This document shows, piece after piece, positions 13,336 to 21,713 of a stretch of 22,831 nucleotides of DNA. The DNA lies in the NCBI GenBank assembly GCA_021800315.1, contig JAJYZD010000023.1, positions 1 through 22,831 on the forward strand. The letters are read 5' to 3'. The position numbers and the translations under genes are program-made. This stretch comes from Bacillota bacterium. GTDB lineage: Bacteria > Bacillota > Desulfotomaculia > Desulfotomaculales > JAJYZD01. How positions within the stretch are numbered: the stretch's first letter is position 1; the number at the start of each line of letters is the position of its first letter. A model generated the notes under the pieces. It had not been told where the DNA came from, made no database searches, and worked only from the letters and a program-made list of their open reading frames with translations.

Positions 13336-16300
13336 ATGGCGGAAAAGATGAAAACGATGGACGGAAACAAGGCGGCGGCGTATGTTTCCTATGCCTTCAC
13401 GGAATGTGCCGCTATTTTCCCCATAACCCCGTCTTCCCCGATGGCGGAGTACGTTGACGAATGGAGCGCCCAGGGAAAGAAAAACCTCTTCGGCGAAACC
13501 GTCAAAGTGGCGGAGATGCAATCCGAAGCCGGTGCGGCGGGGGCGATGCACGGTTCACTTTCGGCCGGCGCCCTCACGACCACCTACACCGCTTCCCAGG
13601 GACTCCTGCTGATGATCCCCAACATGTACAAGATGGCCGGGGAACTTCTTCCAGCCGTCATGCACGTGAGCGCCAGGGCCCTGGCGACGCACGCCCTCAG
13701 TATCTTCGGCGATCATTCCGACGTCATGGCCTGCCGTCAGACCGGCTTCGCCATGCTCGCCTCCTCCGGCGTGCAGGAAGTCATGGATCTGGCCGGCGTG
13801 GCGCACCTTGCGGCCATCAAATCGCGGGTGCCGTTCCTGCACTTCTTCGACGGCTTCCGGACCTCCCACGAGATCCAGAAAATAGAGGCCCTGGATTACG
13901 AGGATTTGGCCGGCCTGCTGGACCGGGACGCCCTGGCCGCTTTCCGGGGCCGGGCCCTGAACCCCCGGCACCCGGTGGTGAAGGGAACCGCCCAGAACCC
14001 CGATATCTTCTTCCAGGCCCGCGAGGCCTGCAACCCTTATTATGACGCCGTGACGGAGACCGTGGCCGGCTACATGAAGGAGATCAGCCGGATCACCGGC
14101 CGGGCGTACCTGCCCTTCAAGTACTACGGCGCCGCGGACGCGGAGAACGTGATCGTCGCCATGGGTTCCGTCTGCGACGTCGCCGAGGAGACCATCGACT
14201 ATTTGACCGCTGACGGGGAAAAGGCGGGTTTGGTCAAGGTTCACCTTTACCGGCCCTTCTCCGCGGAGTACTTCTTCAAGGTGCTTCCCCCGACGGTGCG
14301 TAAAATCGCGGTGCTGGACCGCACCAAGGAGCCGGGCGCCCTGGGCGAACCGCTCTACGAAGACGTCCGGACCGTCTTTTACGACCGGGCCCAAAGGCCG
14401 GTTATCGTCGGCGGCCGCTACGGGCTGGGTTCCAAGGACGTCGTTCCGGCCGACATCATCGCGGTCTACGACAACCTGAAAAAAGACGACCCGAAGAACG
14501 GTTTCACCCTCGGCATCACGGACGACCTGACCCATCTTTCCCTTCCCAGGGCGGGCAACATCGACACCACGCCGGACGGGACCGTCCAGTGCAAGTTCTT
14601 CGGCCTGGGATCGGACGGCACCGTGGGCGCCAACAAACAGGCGGTCGAGATCATCGGCCAATCCACCGGCCTGTATACCCAGGCCTACTTCGCCTACGAT
14701 TCCAAGAAATCGGGCGGCATCACCATTTCCCACCTGCGCTTCGGCAAGAAGCCGATCAAGTGTCCCTACCTGATCACCTCCGCCGACTTCATTTCCTGCA
14801 GCAACCAGTCCTACGTCGACAGCATCGACCTCTTGACCGGCTTGAAAGACGGCGGGACGTTCCTGCTCAACTGCACCTGGTCCAAAGAAGAGCTGACCGG
14901 GCGGCTGCCAGCGCCGGTGAGGCAATATATCGCCCGGCACCACGTCGATTTCTACACCATCGACGCGACGAAGATCGCCAAGGACCTGGGCCTGGGCAAC
15001 CGGACCAACATGATCATGCAGTCCGCCTTCTTCAAGCTGGCCGATATCATCCCGATGGACGACGCCGTGCGGCACCTGAAGGACTCCATCCAGAAAGCGT
15101 ACGGCCGCAAGGGCGAAGACATCGTCACCATGAATTACGCCAGCGTGGACCGCGGTATCGATCAACTGGTCAAGGTGGATGTGCCCGCGGCCTGGGCGGA
15201 CGCCGCGGACCGCCCGGCGGTCGAAAAGGAGGTTCCCGCCTTCGTCCGGGATATCCTGGTGCCCATGAACCGCCAGGAAGGCGACCGCCTGCCCGTGAGC
15301 GCTTTCAAAGACGCCCCGGACGGCCACTTCCCCCTGGGGACGTCGCGGTATGAGAAGCGCGGTGTGGCGGCCTACGTTCCCCGGTGGATCAAGGAAAACT
15401 GTATCCAGTGCAACCAGTGCTCGATGGTTTGTCCCCACGCCGCCATCCGGCCCGTCCTGCTGGACGGGGAGGAGGCGGCCCCGGTAGAGGCCCTGCCCGC
15501 GCTGGGCAAGCAACTGGCCGGTCTCTCTTTCCGCATCCAGGTCAGCCCCCTGGACTGCATGGGTTGCGGCAGTTGCGTGAACACCTGTCCGGCCAAACAG
15601 AAGGCTCTCGAGCTGCAGCCCCTGGAATCCCAAGTGGCGGCGGAGGCGGCCAATTGGGAGTGGGCCACTAACGTTCGGGAGAAAGGCGGCCTATGGGACC
15701 TGTTCACGGTCAAGGGAAGCCAGTTCGTCCGGCCCCTGCTGGAGTTCTCCGGCGCCTGCCAGGGTTGCGGGGAGACACCTTACGCCAAGCTGGTTACCCA
15801 GTTGTTCGGCGACCGTCTGCTTATTTCCAACGCCACCGGCTGCTCCTCGATCTGGGGCGGCAGCGCTCCCTCCATGCCTTATTGCCAAAACGGGCAGGGG
15901 AAGGGCCCGGCCTGGGCCAACTCCCTGTTCGAAGACAACGCCGAGCACGGTTACGGGATGGCACTGGCCGCCAGGCAGGCCGGGGAACGGCTCACCAAGC
16001 TGGTGGAGACGGCCGTGTCGATGGACATTTCCCCCCGCCTGAAAGAAGCTTTCGGCGAATGGCTGAAGGTCAAAGACGACGCCCGGGCTGCGAGCGCGGC
16101 GGCGGAACTGATCCGGCCGCTGCTCGAACCGGGGCGCAACTCGGTTCTGCAGGAGATCGCCGCCCGCTCCGACTCTTTCGTCAAACCCTCGGTCTGGATT
16201 TTCGGGGGCGACGGCTGGGCCTATGATATTGGTTACGGCGGCCTGGACCATGTCTTGGCCACGGGCGAAGACGTCAACGTTCTGGTCTTCGACACGGAGG

Positions 16301-16830
16301 TTTACTCCAACACCGGCGGGCAGTCGTCCAAGTCCACCCCGGCCGCGGCCATAGCCAAGTTTGCCGCTTCCGGCAAGAAGACCAGGAAGAAGGACCTCGG
16401 TCTCATGGCCATGTCCTATGGGTATGTCTACGTGGCCCAGGTGGCCATGGGCGCCGACAAGGCGCAAACCGTCAAAGCCCTCAAGGAAGCGGAGGCCTAC
16501 CCCGGGCCGTCCCTGGTCATCGCCTATTCACCCTGCATCAACCACGGGTTGAAGGCGGGTATGGGACGGAGCCAGGCCGAGATGGACAAAGCGGTCAAGG
16601 CGGGCTATTGGCACCTCTACCGGTTCAACCCGGCCCAGGAGGGGAAGAATCCCTTCACTCTCGATTCCAGGGAACCGTCGGCGTCTTTCCGGGAGTTCAT
16701 CGAGGGTGAAGTCCGTTACACGTCGCTCAGGCAACTCTTTCCCGATACGGCCGAGGACCTGTTCGCCAAAGCCGAAGCCGACGCCAGGGAACGCTACGGG
16801 AAGTACGCTAAACTGGCCCGCGACTGCTGA
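13336..16830 (+). CDS. nifJ: Pyruvate:ferredoxin (flavodoxin) oxidoreductase
   Basis: A single-chain PFOR of 1164 aa, the usual full length. It interconverts pyruvate plus CoA and acetyl-CoA plus CO2 with two electrons to ferredoxin. Domain I begins at the N-terminus (AYVSYAFTECAAIFPITPSSPMAEY). A gamma-like domain (FFGLGSDGTVGANKQAVEII) lies near 417-436. A 2x[4Fe-4S] domain has CIQCNQCSMVCP (from about 689) and CMGCGSCVNTCP (from about 741). The C-terminal TPP domain carries the third cluster (ACQGCGE near 808, ATGCSS near 836, SPCINHG near 1067) and GDGWAYDIGYGG (near 958). The ATG follows GAAGGAG by 8 nt. It is transcribed alone, with its own promoter, leader and terminator. Direction in the cell, oxidation or CO2 fixation, cannot be read from sequence. 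Confidence 0.97.
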   Translation: MAEKMKTMDGNKAAAYVSYAFTECAAIFPITPSSPMAEYVDEWSAQGKKNLFGETVKVAEMQSEAGAAGAMHGSLSAGALTTTYTASQGLLLMIPNMYKMAGELLPAVMHVSARALATHALSIFGDHSDVMACRQTGFAMLASSGVQEVMDLAGVAHLAAIKSRVPFLHFFDGFRTSHEIQKIEALDYEDLAGLLDRDALAAFRGRALNPRHPVVKGTAQNPDIFFQAREACNPYYDAVTETVAGYMKEISRITGRAYLPFKYYGAADAENVIVAMGSVCDVAEETIDYLTADGEKAGLVKVHLYRPFSAEYFFKVLPPTVRKIAVLDRTKEPGALGEPLYEDVRTVFYDRAQRPVIVGGRYGLGSKDVVPADIIAVYDNLKKDDPKNGFTLGITDDLTHLSLPRAGNIDTTPDGTVQCKFFGLGSDGTVGANKQAVEIIGQSTGLYTQAYFAYDSKKSGGITISHLRFGKKPIKCPYLITSADFISCSNQSYVDSIDLLTGLKDGGTFLLNCTWSKEELTGRLPAPVRQYIARHHVDFYTIDATKIAKDLGLGNRTNMIMQSAFFKLADIIPMDDAVRHLKDSIQKAYGRKGEDIVTMNYASVDRGIDQLVKVDVPAAWADAADRPAVEKEVPAFVRDILVPMNRQEGDRLPVSAFKDAPDGHFPLGTSRYEKRGVAAYVPRWIKENCIQCNQCSMVCPHAAIRPVLLDGEEAAPVEALPALGKQLAGLSFRIQVSPLDCMGCGSCVNTCPAKQKALELQPLESQVAAEAANWEWATNVREKGGLWDLFTVKGSQFVRPLLEFSGACQGCGETPYAKLVTQLFGDRLLISNATGCSSIWGGSAPSMPYCQNGQGKGPAWANSLFEDNAEHGYGMALAARQAGERLTKLVETAVSMDISPRLKEAFGEWLKVKDDARAASAAAELIRPLLEPGRNSVLQEIAARSDSFVKPSVWIFGGDGWAYDIGYGGLDHVLATGEDVNVLVFDTEVYSNTGGQSSKSTPAAAIAKFAASGKKTRKKDLGLMAMSYGYVYVAQVAMGADKAQTVKALKEAEAYPGPSLVIAYSPCINHGLKAGMGRSQAEMDKAVKAGYWHLYRFNPAQEGKNPFTLDSREPSASFREFIEGEVRYTSLRQLFPDTAEDLFAKAEADARERYGKYAKLARDC

Positions 16831-16850
16831 GATCCGGAATCGAAAAACAG

Positions 16851-16894
16851 GACGGGAAGAGGGGGAGCAGGATCCTGCCCCCCCTCTTCCCGTC
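16851..16894 (+). terminator. Long hairpin after nifJ
   Basis: A 44-nt segment is almost entirely self-complementary: 22-nt arms with one mismatch, centred on GCAGGATCCTGC. No T run follows on the plus strand. On the minus strand the hairpin is followed after a few bases by TTTTT. It probably ends nifJ transcription or protects the 3' end of the message. Confidence 0.6.
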
Positions 16895-16899
16895 CCCAG

Positions 16900-16928
16900 G
16901 CATAACCGCGGGGGTTTGTCCATATAGA
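16900..16928 (+). promoter_or_regulatory. Possible sigma-E-like promoter of bofA
   Basis: GCATAAC (16900-16906) and CATATAGA (16921-16928) are separated by 14 nt. This resembles the mother-cell sigma-E pattern (ATA-containing -35, CATACA-like -10) but deviates at two -10 positions. Mother-cell expression would suit the gene. The assignment is tentative. Confidence 0.25.
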
Positions 16929-16964
16929 TCTAGCGGAACGGAATATGGACAAGGGGTGTCTTCC

Positions 16965-17231
16965 ATGACTGCAGCGTCCATCGGCCTGGTTCTCCTCGGG
17001 CTGGGCGGGCTTTACCTGGGTACGGTCGTCTTCGGCCGGTTACCGCTCCGGCCGGTCCTCAAATTCATCTTCTCCATCCTGGTGGGTGGGGTTCTTCTGG
17101 CCGTGCTGCGGCCGGCCCTGGCCCTTTTCGGCTGGGACATCCCCTTGAACCCGGTGACGGCGTCCGTGGTCGGCGTGTTGCAACTGCCCGGCCTGATCCT
17201 CCTCATTTTGCTCAGCCATTTTTTTGCATGA
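16965..17231 (+). CDS. bofA: Pro-sigma-K processing inhibitor BofA
   Basis: An integral membrane protein of about 88 aa. In Bacillus, BofA with SpoIVFA holds the intramembrane protease SpoIVFB inactive until the forespore signals, thereby timing sigma-K activation. The sequence starts with a hydrophobic helix (ASIGLVLLGLGGLYLGTVVF). A conserved central segment follows (RPVLKFIFSILVGGVLLAVL) and the protein ends PGLILLILLSHFFA; the family conserves such a hydrophobic tail. The ATG at 16965 has AAGGGG 8 nt upstream; an in-frame GTG at 16956 is less well placed. In Bacillus this gene follows recR and yaaL; here nifJ lies between recR and bofA. Confidence 0.92.
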   Translation: MTAASIGLVLLGLGGLYLGTVVFGRLPLRPVLKFIFSILVGGVLLAVLRPALALFGWDIPLNPVTASVVGVLQLPGLILLILLSHFFA

Positions 17232-17283
17232 GCGCCGCCCGGGCGGCGAGCGGGATTGGCGACCTGGAAAGGGAACCAGGTCT

Positions 17284-17307
17284 TTGTTGTCTTGACGCAA
17301 CAAGACA
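17284..17307. promoter_or_regulatory. Nested inverted repeats, candidate operator
   Basis: TGTCTTG (17288-17294) pairs with CAAGACA (17301-17307), and TTGTTG (17284-17289) pairs with CAACAA (17298-17303). Both perfect inverted repeats cover the -35 box and share bases, so a dimeric repressor could bind here. No regulator gene is adjacent. Confidence 0.5.
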
Positions 17308-17320
17308 GATTAAGTATAAT
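17292..17320 (+). promoter_or_regulatory. Sigma-A promoter of the NTPase-oxidoreductase operon
   Basis: TTGACG (17292-17297) and a perfect TATAAT (17315-17320) are separated by 17 nt. The start site would lie near 17327, about 44 nt before the first gene of the operon. Confidence 0.82.
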
Positions 17321-17370
17321 TTTTACGATGGAGTCGTTGCGTCCGAAGGATCAACGAGGGGCATTTTGCG

Positions 17371-18069
17371 TTGGTTCCGGTTTCGGGAAAGGAGCCCGGG
17401 CCTATTGTTCAGCGTATTGTAGAAGCGTACATCGGCGAATACGCCGGCGGCAAGAGCGAGGTCGCCCTGAACCGGGCCTTGGAGCTCGGCCGGGAAGGCC
17501 GTAAGGTCACCCTTGTCGATCTGGATATTGTGGAACCCTGTTATACCCTGCGTCCAATCAAGCACCTGCTGGAGGAGCGGGGTGTTTGTGTTCTGGCCTG
17601 GGAAACCAGGAAAACGTTCGGTCTCGGAGAGGCGGGCACCGTCTTGAAGGCTGACGCGCGGTGGGCCCTGCGCCGCGAAGGCGACGTAATCCTGGACATC
17701 GGCTACGGGGTGGAAGGCTCCAAGACCTTGAGCCTCGTGGAGGGCGCCCGTACGGAGAAAAACCTGTGCATTCTGGCCGTGGTCAACGTTTCCCGGCCCA
17801 TGACGGGTACGGTCGACGATATCGTAGAGCATGTCAAGGGCATGATGCCCGTGCATGGCCTCGTCAACAACACCCACCTGGGCGACGAGACCACGCCGGA
17901 GGTGGTCCAGGCGGGAGCCGGGGTGGTGGATGGAGCGGCCCGGATTCTGGGGTTACCGGTCGTAGCGACCACGGCGGTGGAAGAAGTCGCCCGCGCAATC
18001 GGTCCGCGGGACGCTTCCGGCCATCCGGTGCGGGCGCTGACGCGTTATATGCCGCAAGCTTTCTGGTAA
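17371..18069 (+). CDS. P-loop NTPase of the ParA/CbiA type, linked to the oxidoreductase genes
   Basis: A 232-aa soluble protein with a Walker A sequence GEYAGGKSE (Gly22-Ser29), then a strand-helix unit ending VTLVDLDIVEP, the SIMIBI-class Walker A' region. DVILDIGYGVEG and ILAVVNVSRPM follow as later core strands. The sequence continues with HGLVNNTHLGDETTPEVVQAG, a plausible base-recognition region. I do not know a specific function. The TTG at 17371 has GAGGGG 9 nt upstream. It is the first gene of the operon that continues into the 2-oxoacid:ferredoxin oxidoreductase subunits. That suggests a role in assembly or control of that enzyme, or of its cofactors, which is inference. No metal-binding Cys pair like that of Mrp/ApbC is seen. 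Confidence 0.75.
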   Translation: MVPVSGKEPGPIVQRIVEAYIGEYAGGKSEVALNRALELGREGRKVTLVDLDIVEPCYTLRPIKHLLEERGVCVLAWETRKTFGLGEAGTVLKADARWALRREGDVILDIGYGVEGSKTLSLVEGARTEKNLCILAVVNVSRPMTGTVDDIVEHVKGMMPVHGLVNNTHLGDETTPEVVQAGAGVVDGAARILGLPVVATTAVEEVARAIGPRDASGHPVRALTRYMPQAFW

Positions 18070-18108
18070 ACCGGGAAAACTCTTGTCAGAGGGAGGAGTG
18101 TTTTCTTC

Positions 18109-19206
18109 ATGGGGGATAAGCCCATCGGGGGAGAAAAACGGGTATTCATGACCGGCAACGAAGTGGTGGCCTACGGGGCCCTGGCGGCCGGGGCCGACAT
18201 CATGTACGGCTATCCGATCACTCCCCAGAACGAGATCATGCATTACTGGACCAGGATGGTGCCCAAGTACGGGAAAGGGTTTTTGCAGACGGAGGACGAG
18301 CTGTCGGCCGGATTTACCACCATCGGCGGGGTTCTGGCCGGGAAAAGAGCCTTTACCGCCACCGCCGGACCCGGTAACGTGCTGATGCAGGAACCCATGT
18401 CCATGGCCGAGGCCATGCGCCTGCCCACGGTGGCGGTGGTCCAGCAGCGGGGCGGACCTTCTACCGCCACCGTCATCTATTCCCAGCAGGAGGTCATTCT
18501 GACCACCATGGGCGGTAACGGCGAGGGGCTGCGGGTCGTTTACTCCACGGCCACCCACCAGGAACTTTTCGATTACACGATCAAGGCCTTCAACACGGCA
18601 TGGAAGTACCGCTTCCCCACCTTCGTCCTGGGCGACGGCTACCAGGCCAAAATGCGGGAGTCCCTCACCCTGTACGACCCGGAGGACCGCGGTATCGAGA
18701 TGGTCGTCCCCGAGGCTTTTGTCGGGCGAAGCGGCACGCCCGGGGTGGACCGCCCCCCCGCTCAGTACCGCAACACCTACAGCATGGAGGAAGAGTTGGC
18801 CGGGGCCCTGGCCGAAAACATCGCCGCCTACGAGAAAGCGGCCCCTGAAATCAGCGAATATGAAGAGATGGGTACGCAAGACGCGGATCTGGTCATCGTG
18901 GCCCACGGCGTGGTATCCCGGGCGGCCAAACTGGCGGCCCGGGACCTGGGGAAAGAGGGCATCCGCGTGGGTTACTTCCGCCCCATAACCCTGCGCCCGC
19001 TGCCGGTTAAGAGGATCCGGGAGCTGGCCGGAGGGACCGGGACCTTCCTGGTGGTGGAGTCGGCCTACGGGCAGTTGGCCCGTATTCTGATGGAAGCGGC
19101 CTTCGGGGCCGCGGTGAGGATCGTTCCCTTGTACAAGCCGGGAGTAGGCGTTACGTCGGAGGAAGTCGTCACCCGGGTCAGGGAACTGGTGGGTCAGTCA
19201 CTTTAA
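18109..19206 (+). CDS. korA: 2-oxoacid:ferredoxin oxidoreductase, alpha subunit
   Basis: A 365-aa alpha subunit (domains I and II) of a multi-subunit 2-oxoacid:acceptor oxidoreductase. The N-terminus has the family signature MTGNEVVAYGALAAGAD followed by GYPITPQNEIMHYW. The segment TEDELSAGFTTIGGVLAGKRAFTATAGPG lines the substrate and TPP site, and a transketolase C-terminal-like domain follows (DLVIVAHGVVSRAAKLAARDL). The ATG follows GGGAGGAG by 10 nt. It is followed directly by the beta, gamma and ferredoxin genes. Substrate choice (2-oxoglutarate, branched-chain or other oxoacids) cannot be settled by motif, so the kor symbol is provisional and VorA is an alternative. Confidence 0.9.
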   Translation: MGDKPIGGEKRVFMTGNEVVAYGALAAGADIMYGYPITPQNEIMHYWTRMVPKYGKGFLQTEDELSAGFTTIGGVLAGKRAFTATAGPGNVLMQEPMSMAEAMRLPTVAVVQQRGGPSTATVIYSQQEVILTTMGGNGEGLRVVYSTATHQELFDYTIKAFNTAWKYRFPTFVLGDGYQAKMRESLTLYDPEDRGIEMVVPEAFVGRSGTPGVDRPPAQYRNTYSMEEELAGALAENIAAYEKAAPEISEYEEMGTQDADLVIVAHGVVSRAAKLAARDLGKEGIRVGYFRPITLRPLPVKRIRELAGGTGTFLVVESAYGQLARILMEAAFGAAVRIVPLYKPGVGVTSEEVVTRVRELVGQSL

Positions 19207-19227
19207 TAATATCGGGGGGCAGGGGTT

Positions 19228-19980
19228 ATGACCATAGAACCGGTGATGCCCAAATGCTGGCGCGCCGATACGAAGCCGCATAAATTTTGTCCGGGCTGCG
19301 GCCACGGGCTGGTGTTGAAAGCCCTGGGCGAGGCCATCGACGAGTTGGATATCCAGGACCGGGTCGTGTTCGGGTGCGACATCGGCTGTTCGCTTCTGGC
19401 CTGGGACTTCTTCAACCTGGACACCGTCCAGACCCACCACGGCCGCACCATACCGGTGATCACGGGCCTTAAACGGGCCAATCCCGGCCTCGTCGGGGTG
19501 GCCTACATGGGAGACGGCGGCGGCTACGCCATCGGCGCCCAGCACCTGGTCAGTTCGGCCGCGCGGGGCGAGAAGATCACCGCCATCCTGGTGAACAACA
19601 CCCAGTACGGGATGACCGGGGGGCAGATGGCACCCACCACGCTGCCGGGCCAGAAGACCGAGACCTCGCCGTACGGGCGCGATCCGGAAACCACCGGCAC
19701 GCCGACCCAGGGTCCGGAGATGGTGGCCACCATCACGGCGGACGGGGCCTACGTGGCCCGGGGCACCGTTTTCAACGTCCGGCAATTGAAAACCTTCCTC
19801 AAGAAGGCGCTGGAGAACCAGATGGCGGGCCGGGGCTATTCCTTCGTCGAGGCCCTTTCCCTGTGTCCCACCAACTGGCGCACCAACGCGGAAGAGACCT
19901 GGAACATGGTCAACAAGGTCATGCCCGAGTACTTCAAGGTGGGCGAACTGAAGGTACCCGCAGGAATGGGGGGACAATAA
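19228..19980 (+). CDS. korB: 2-oxoacid:ferredoxin oxidoreductase, TPP-binding beta subunit
   Basis: A 250-aa subunit that binds thiamine pyrophosphate and probably a [4Fe-4S] cluster. FCPGCGHG (Cys21, Cys24) and GCDIGCS supply likely cluster ligands. The TPP motif runs from YMGDGGGYAIG to VNNTQYGMTGGQ, with the GDG...NN spacing of the family. The conserved GQKTETSPYGRD segment follows. The ATG at 19228 follows a G-rich ribosome-binding site. It lies 21 nt after the alpha subunit gene and 2 nt before the gamma subunit gene, indicating a stoichiometric operon. The overall family is certain; the substrate is not. Confidence 0.92.
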   Translation: MTIEPVMPKCWRADTKPHKFCPGCGHGLVLKALGEAIDELDIQDRVVFGCDIGCSLLAWDFFNLDTVQTHHGRTIPVITGLKRANPGLVGVAYMGDGGGYAIGAQHLVSSAARGEKITAILVNNTQYGMTGGQMAPTTLPGQKTETSPYGRDPETTGTPTQGPEMVATITADGAYVARGTVFNVRQLKTFLKKALENQMAGRGYSFVEALSLCPTNWRTNAEETWNMVNKVMPEYFKVGELKVPAGMGGQ

Positions 19981-19982
19981 AA

Positions 19983-20549
19983 ATGGCCAAAACGGTGAAG
20001 ATAATGCTGGCCGGCGAAGGCGGCCAGGGTGTCCAGTCGGTGGCGGAGATCATCGCCGAGGCGGCCAACGAACAGGGCCGCGAGGTGCTCTATATTCCCA
20101 ACTTCGGGGTGGAGCAGAGGGGCGGCGTATCCATCGCCTTTCTCCAGATCGGGGACAGCCCGATCGGCTCACCCAAGTTTGAAACCGGGGATATCGTGGT
20201 GGCCCTGTCCGACCGGGCGATAACCCGGACCGTGCAGTACGTGGGACCGGCGACCGTGTTCGTCTACGACGCCGGCATCGAGGGGGCGCAAACGCACCTG
20301 CCCCAAAACGCCGGCCGCGTGCTGGGCATTCCCGCCATCGACGTGGCCAAGCGGGAACTGCATCCCCGGGTATTCAACATCATCATCATGGGCGCCGTGA
20401 TCCGCGCCACCGGGGTGGTTCCGGAAGACGCCGCCAAGGCGGCCATTGAGAAACAGCTGGGCTACAAGTTCGAAAAGGATCCCCAGTTGCGTGAGCTGAA
20501 TTTCAAGGCCATCGACCGGGGGGCCGAGCTGGTGGCCGGCCGGCTTTAA
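19983..20549 (+). CDS. korC: 2-oxoacid:ferredoxin oxidoreductase, gamma subunit
   Basis: A 188-aa gamma subunit, which in related enzymes contacts CoA. The N-terminal signature LAGEGGQGVQSVAEIIAEAA is diagnostic. NFGVEQRGGVSIAFLQIGD and IVVALSDRAITRTV follow, and the protein ends with a helical tail. The ATG overlaps the region just after the beta stop (2-nt gap). It completes the catalytic alpha-beta-gamma set. No irregularity is seen. Confidence 0.93.
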   Translation: MAKTVKIMLAGEGGQGVQSVAEIIAEAANEQGREVLYIPNFGVEQRGGVSIAFLQIGDSPIGSPKFETGDIVVALSDRAITRTVQYVGPATVFVYDAGIEGAQTHLPQNAGRVLGIPAIDVAKRELHPRVFNIIIMGAVIRATGVVPEDAAKAAIEKQLGYKFEKDPQLRELNFKAIDRGAELVAGRL

Positions 20550-20570
20550 CCGGAAAGGGAGGGGAAAACC

Positions 20571-20819
20571 TTGGAGTTTGCGGGGCGCACCACCGATACG
20601 GAAAAGGGCTCGTTCACCATTTTTCCGCAGCTCTGCAAGGGCTGCGGCCTGTGCATAAAGAGGTGCCCGGTGGACTGCATGTCCTGGTCGGACGTCCTGG
20701 GCGTCTACGGCACTCCTTCGGTGGAAATATCCCAGAAGTGTACCTCGTGCGGCACCTGCCAGACGGTCTGTCCGGACTCCGCCATCACCATCGTCAGAAA
20801 GAAGAAGGTAATGCATTAG
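20571..20819 (+). CDS. korD: 2x[4Fe-4S] ferredoxin, delta subunit of the oxidoreductase
   Basis: An 82-aa ferredoxin-type subunit with two complete cluster motifs, CKGCGLCIKRCP (Cys22, 25, 28, 32) and CTSCGTCQTVCP (Cys57, 60, 63, 67). An extra Cys36 lies after the first. It would pass electrons from the catalytic subunits to soluble ferredoxin. The start is TTG at 20571 after GGGAGGGG. It is the last gene of the operon and lies 21 nt after the gamma subunit gene. In many anaerobes the delta gene comes first; here it is last. Confidence 0.92.
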   Translation: MEFAGRTTDTEKGSFTIFPQLCKGCGLCIKRCPVDCMSWSDVLGVYGTPSVEISQKCTSCGTCQTVCPDSAITIVRKKKVMH

Positions 20820-20833
20820 GTTCCCCCACGGGA

Positions 20834-20866
20834 GGAAAGGCTCCGGACACACCGGAGCCTTTCCAT
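20834..20866 (+). terminator. Terminator of the oxidoreductase operon
   Basis: GGAAAGGCTCCGG (20834-20846) and CCGGAGCCTTTCC (20852-20864) form a perfect 13-bp stem with loop ACACA. The A/T run sits inside the stem, and the tail (ATTTG) is short. It begins 14 nt after korD. Confidence 0.8.
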
Positions 20867-21091
20867 TTGCCCGGTGGGTTCAGGTGGAACGGCCGCGAAA
20901 TGGTTCCGCGAAGAAAAAACCGCCCTCACCTATGGCCCCCGGTATATGGTTTCCGGACGAAGGCGGTGAGGAGAAGTCCTTCACCGTCGCTCGTTTCCCG
21001 TTACGGCCGGATAGCGGGTCAACGGGCCTCCGGAATTTTTTTCCCCCGCTGCAAAAGGAAAGACAAAGGGATTGGTGGAATATTCAGTCAG

Positions 21092-21268
21092 ACGGCAAAG
21101 GGCAGGTACGCCCGCGGCATTCGGCACAATTTTCTTTCCGTCCTTGCCATGGCTATCTGTGCCATATTGGCTGGTAAACACGATTATATACAGATTTTTG
21201 AATGGGTAGAGAGCCTTTCGCAAGATACGTTGAAGCGCTTAGGAGCACGGAGAGATCCACGCATTGGC
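21092..21268 (+). pseudogene. ISAs1/H-repeat-type transposase, N-terminal fragment
   Basis: About 59 codons match the N-terminal associated domain of ISAs1-type (DDE_Tnp_1) transposases. Examples are GIRHNFLSVLAMAICAILAG followed by FEWVESLSQDTLKRLGARRD and PRIG. The frame continues briefly with unrelated residues and stops at 21310. The DDE catalytic domain is entirely absent. No start codon with a ribosome-binding site was found, and 20867-21091 holds no gene I can support. It overlaps nothing and converges on vapC. It is a non-functional relic. Confidence 0.65.
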
Positions 21269-21290
21269 ATGTATGTCTCTTTTTTTGGGC

Positions 21291-21713
21291 TTATTCCTGC
21301 CATGGATTAAAGACGGATGCCTGACACCGCTCCATATCATGCACATTGCGGGTTGCTACAGTCAAATTGTTCGAGATTGCTGTAGCCGCAATCAGGCTAT
21401 CCAACACGGGGAGTTTAATGCCGCCTTTTTCCGAAACGCCCTGGATTTTTCCCCATGTAAATGCCGCATCGAAGTCTATTGGCAGAATACGACCATCAAA
21501 GCGCTTGATCAGGTCTTGACTTACCCATTTGTGCAGCCGTTCCGCACGGCTTTCATCGTTGAGCTTCGCGATACCCTTTTTAAGTTCGCCGAGAGTGATT
21601 ACACTGAGGAACAAAGTGCTCTCATCACATTCATTTATCCAGCGAATGACGCCTGAATTCGGTTCCTTCTTGATCAGTTCAGAAAGCACATTCGTGTCCA
21701 GGAGGTATTTCAT
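21291..21713 (-). CDS. vapC: VapC-like PIN-domain ribonuclease toxin
   Basis: A 140-aa PIN-domain toxin. The conserved acidic site is visible: Asp6 in YLLDTNVLSEL, Glu43 in LGELKKG, Asp105 in LPVLDSLIAATA and Asp126 in TRNVHD, with Asn8 and Asn123 nearby. VapC toxins cleave tRNA or rRNA with Mg2+ or Mn2+ at these residues. The ATG overlaps the antitoxin stop (ATGA), so translation is coupled. The gene is complete and probably active. Confidence 0.92.
   Translation of the reverse strand: MKYLLDTNVLSELIKKEPNSGVIRWINECDESTLFLSVITLGELKKGIAKLNDESRAERLHKWVSQDLIKRFDGRILPIDFDAAFTWGKIQGVSEKGGIKLPVLDSLIAATAISNNLTVATRNVHDMERCQASVFNPWQE

Noticed and set aside
13555..15633. A 692-codon open frame on the minus strand inside nifJ
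   Set aside because: It is antisense to a complete, well-recognised PFOR gene and has no recognisable domain.
15691..18906. Other long minus-strand frames opposite nifJ and korA
   Set aside because: They are shadows of real genes in GC-rich DNA, without a ribosome-binding site or domains.
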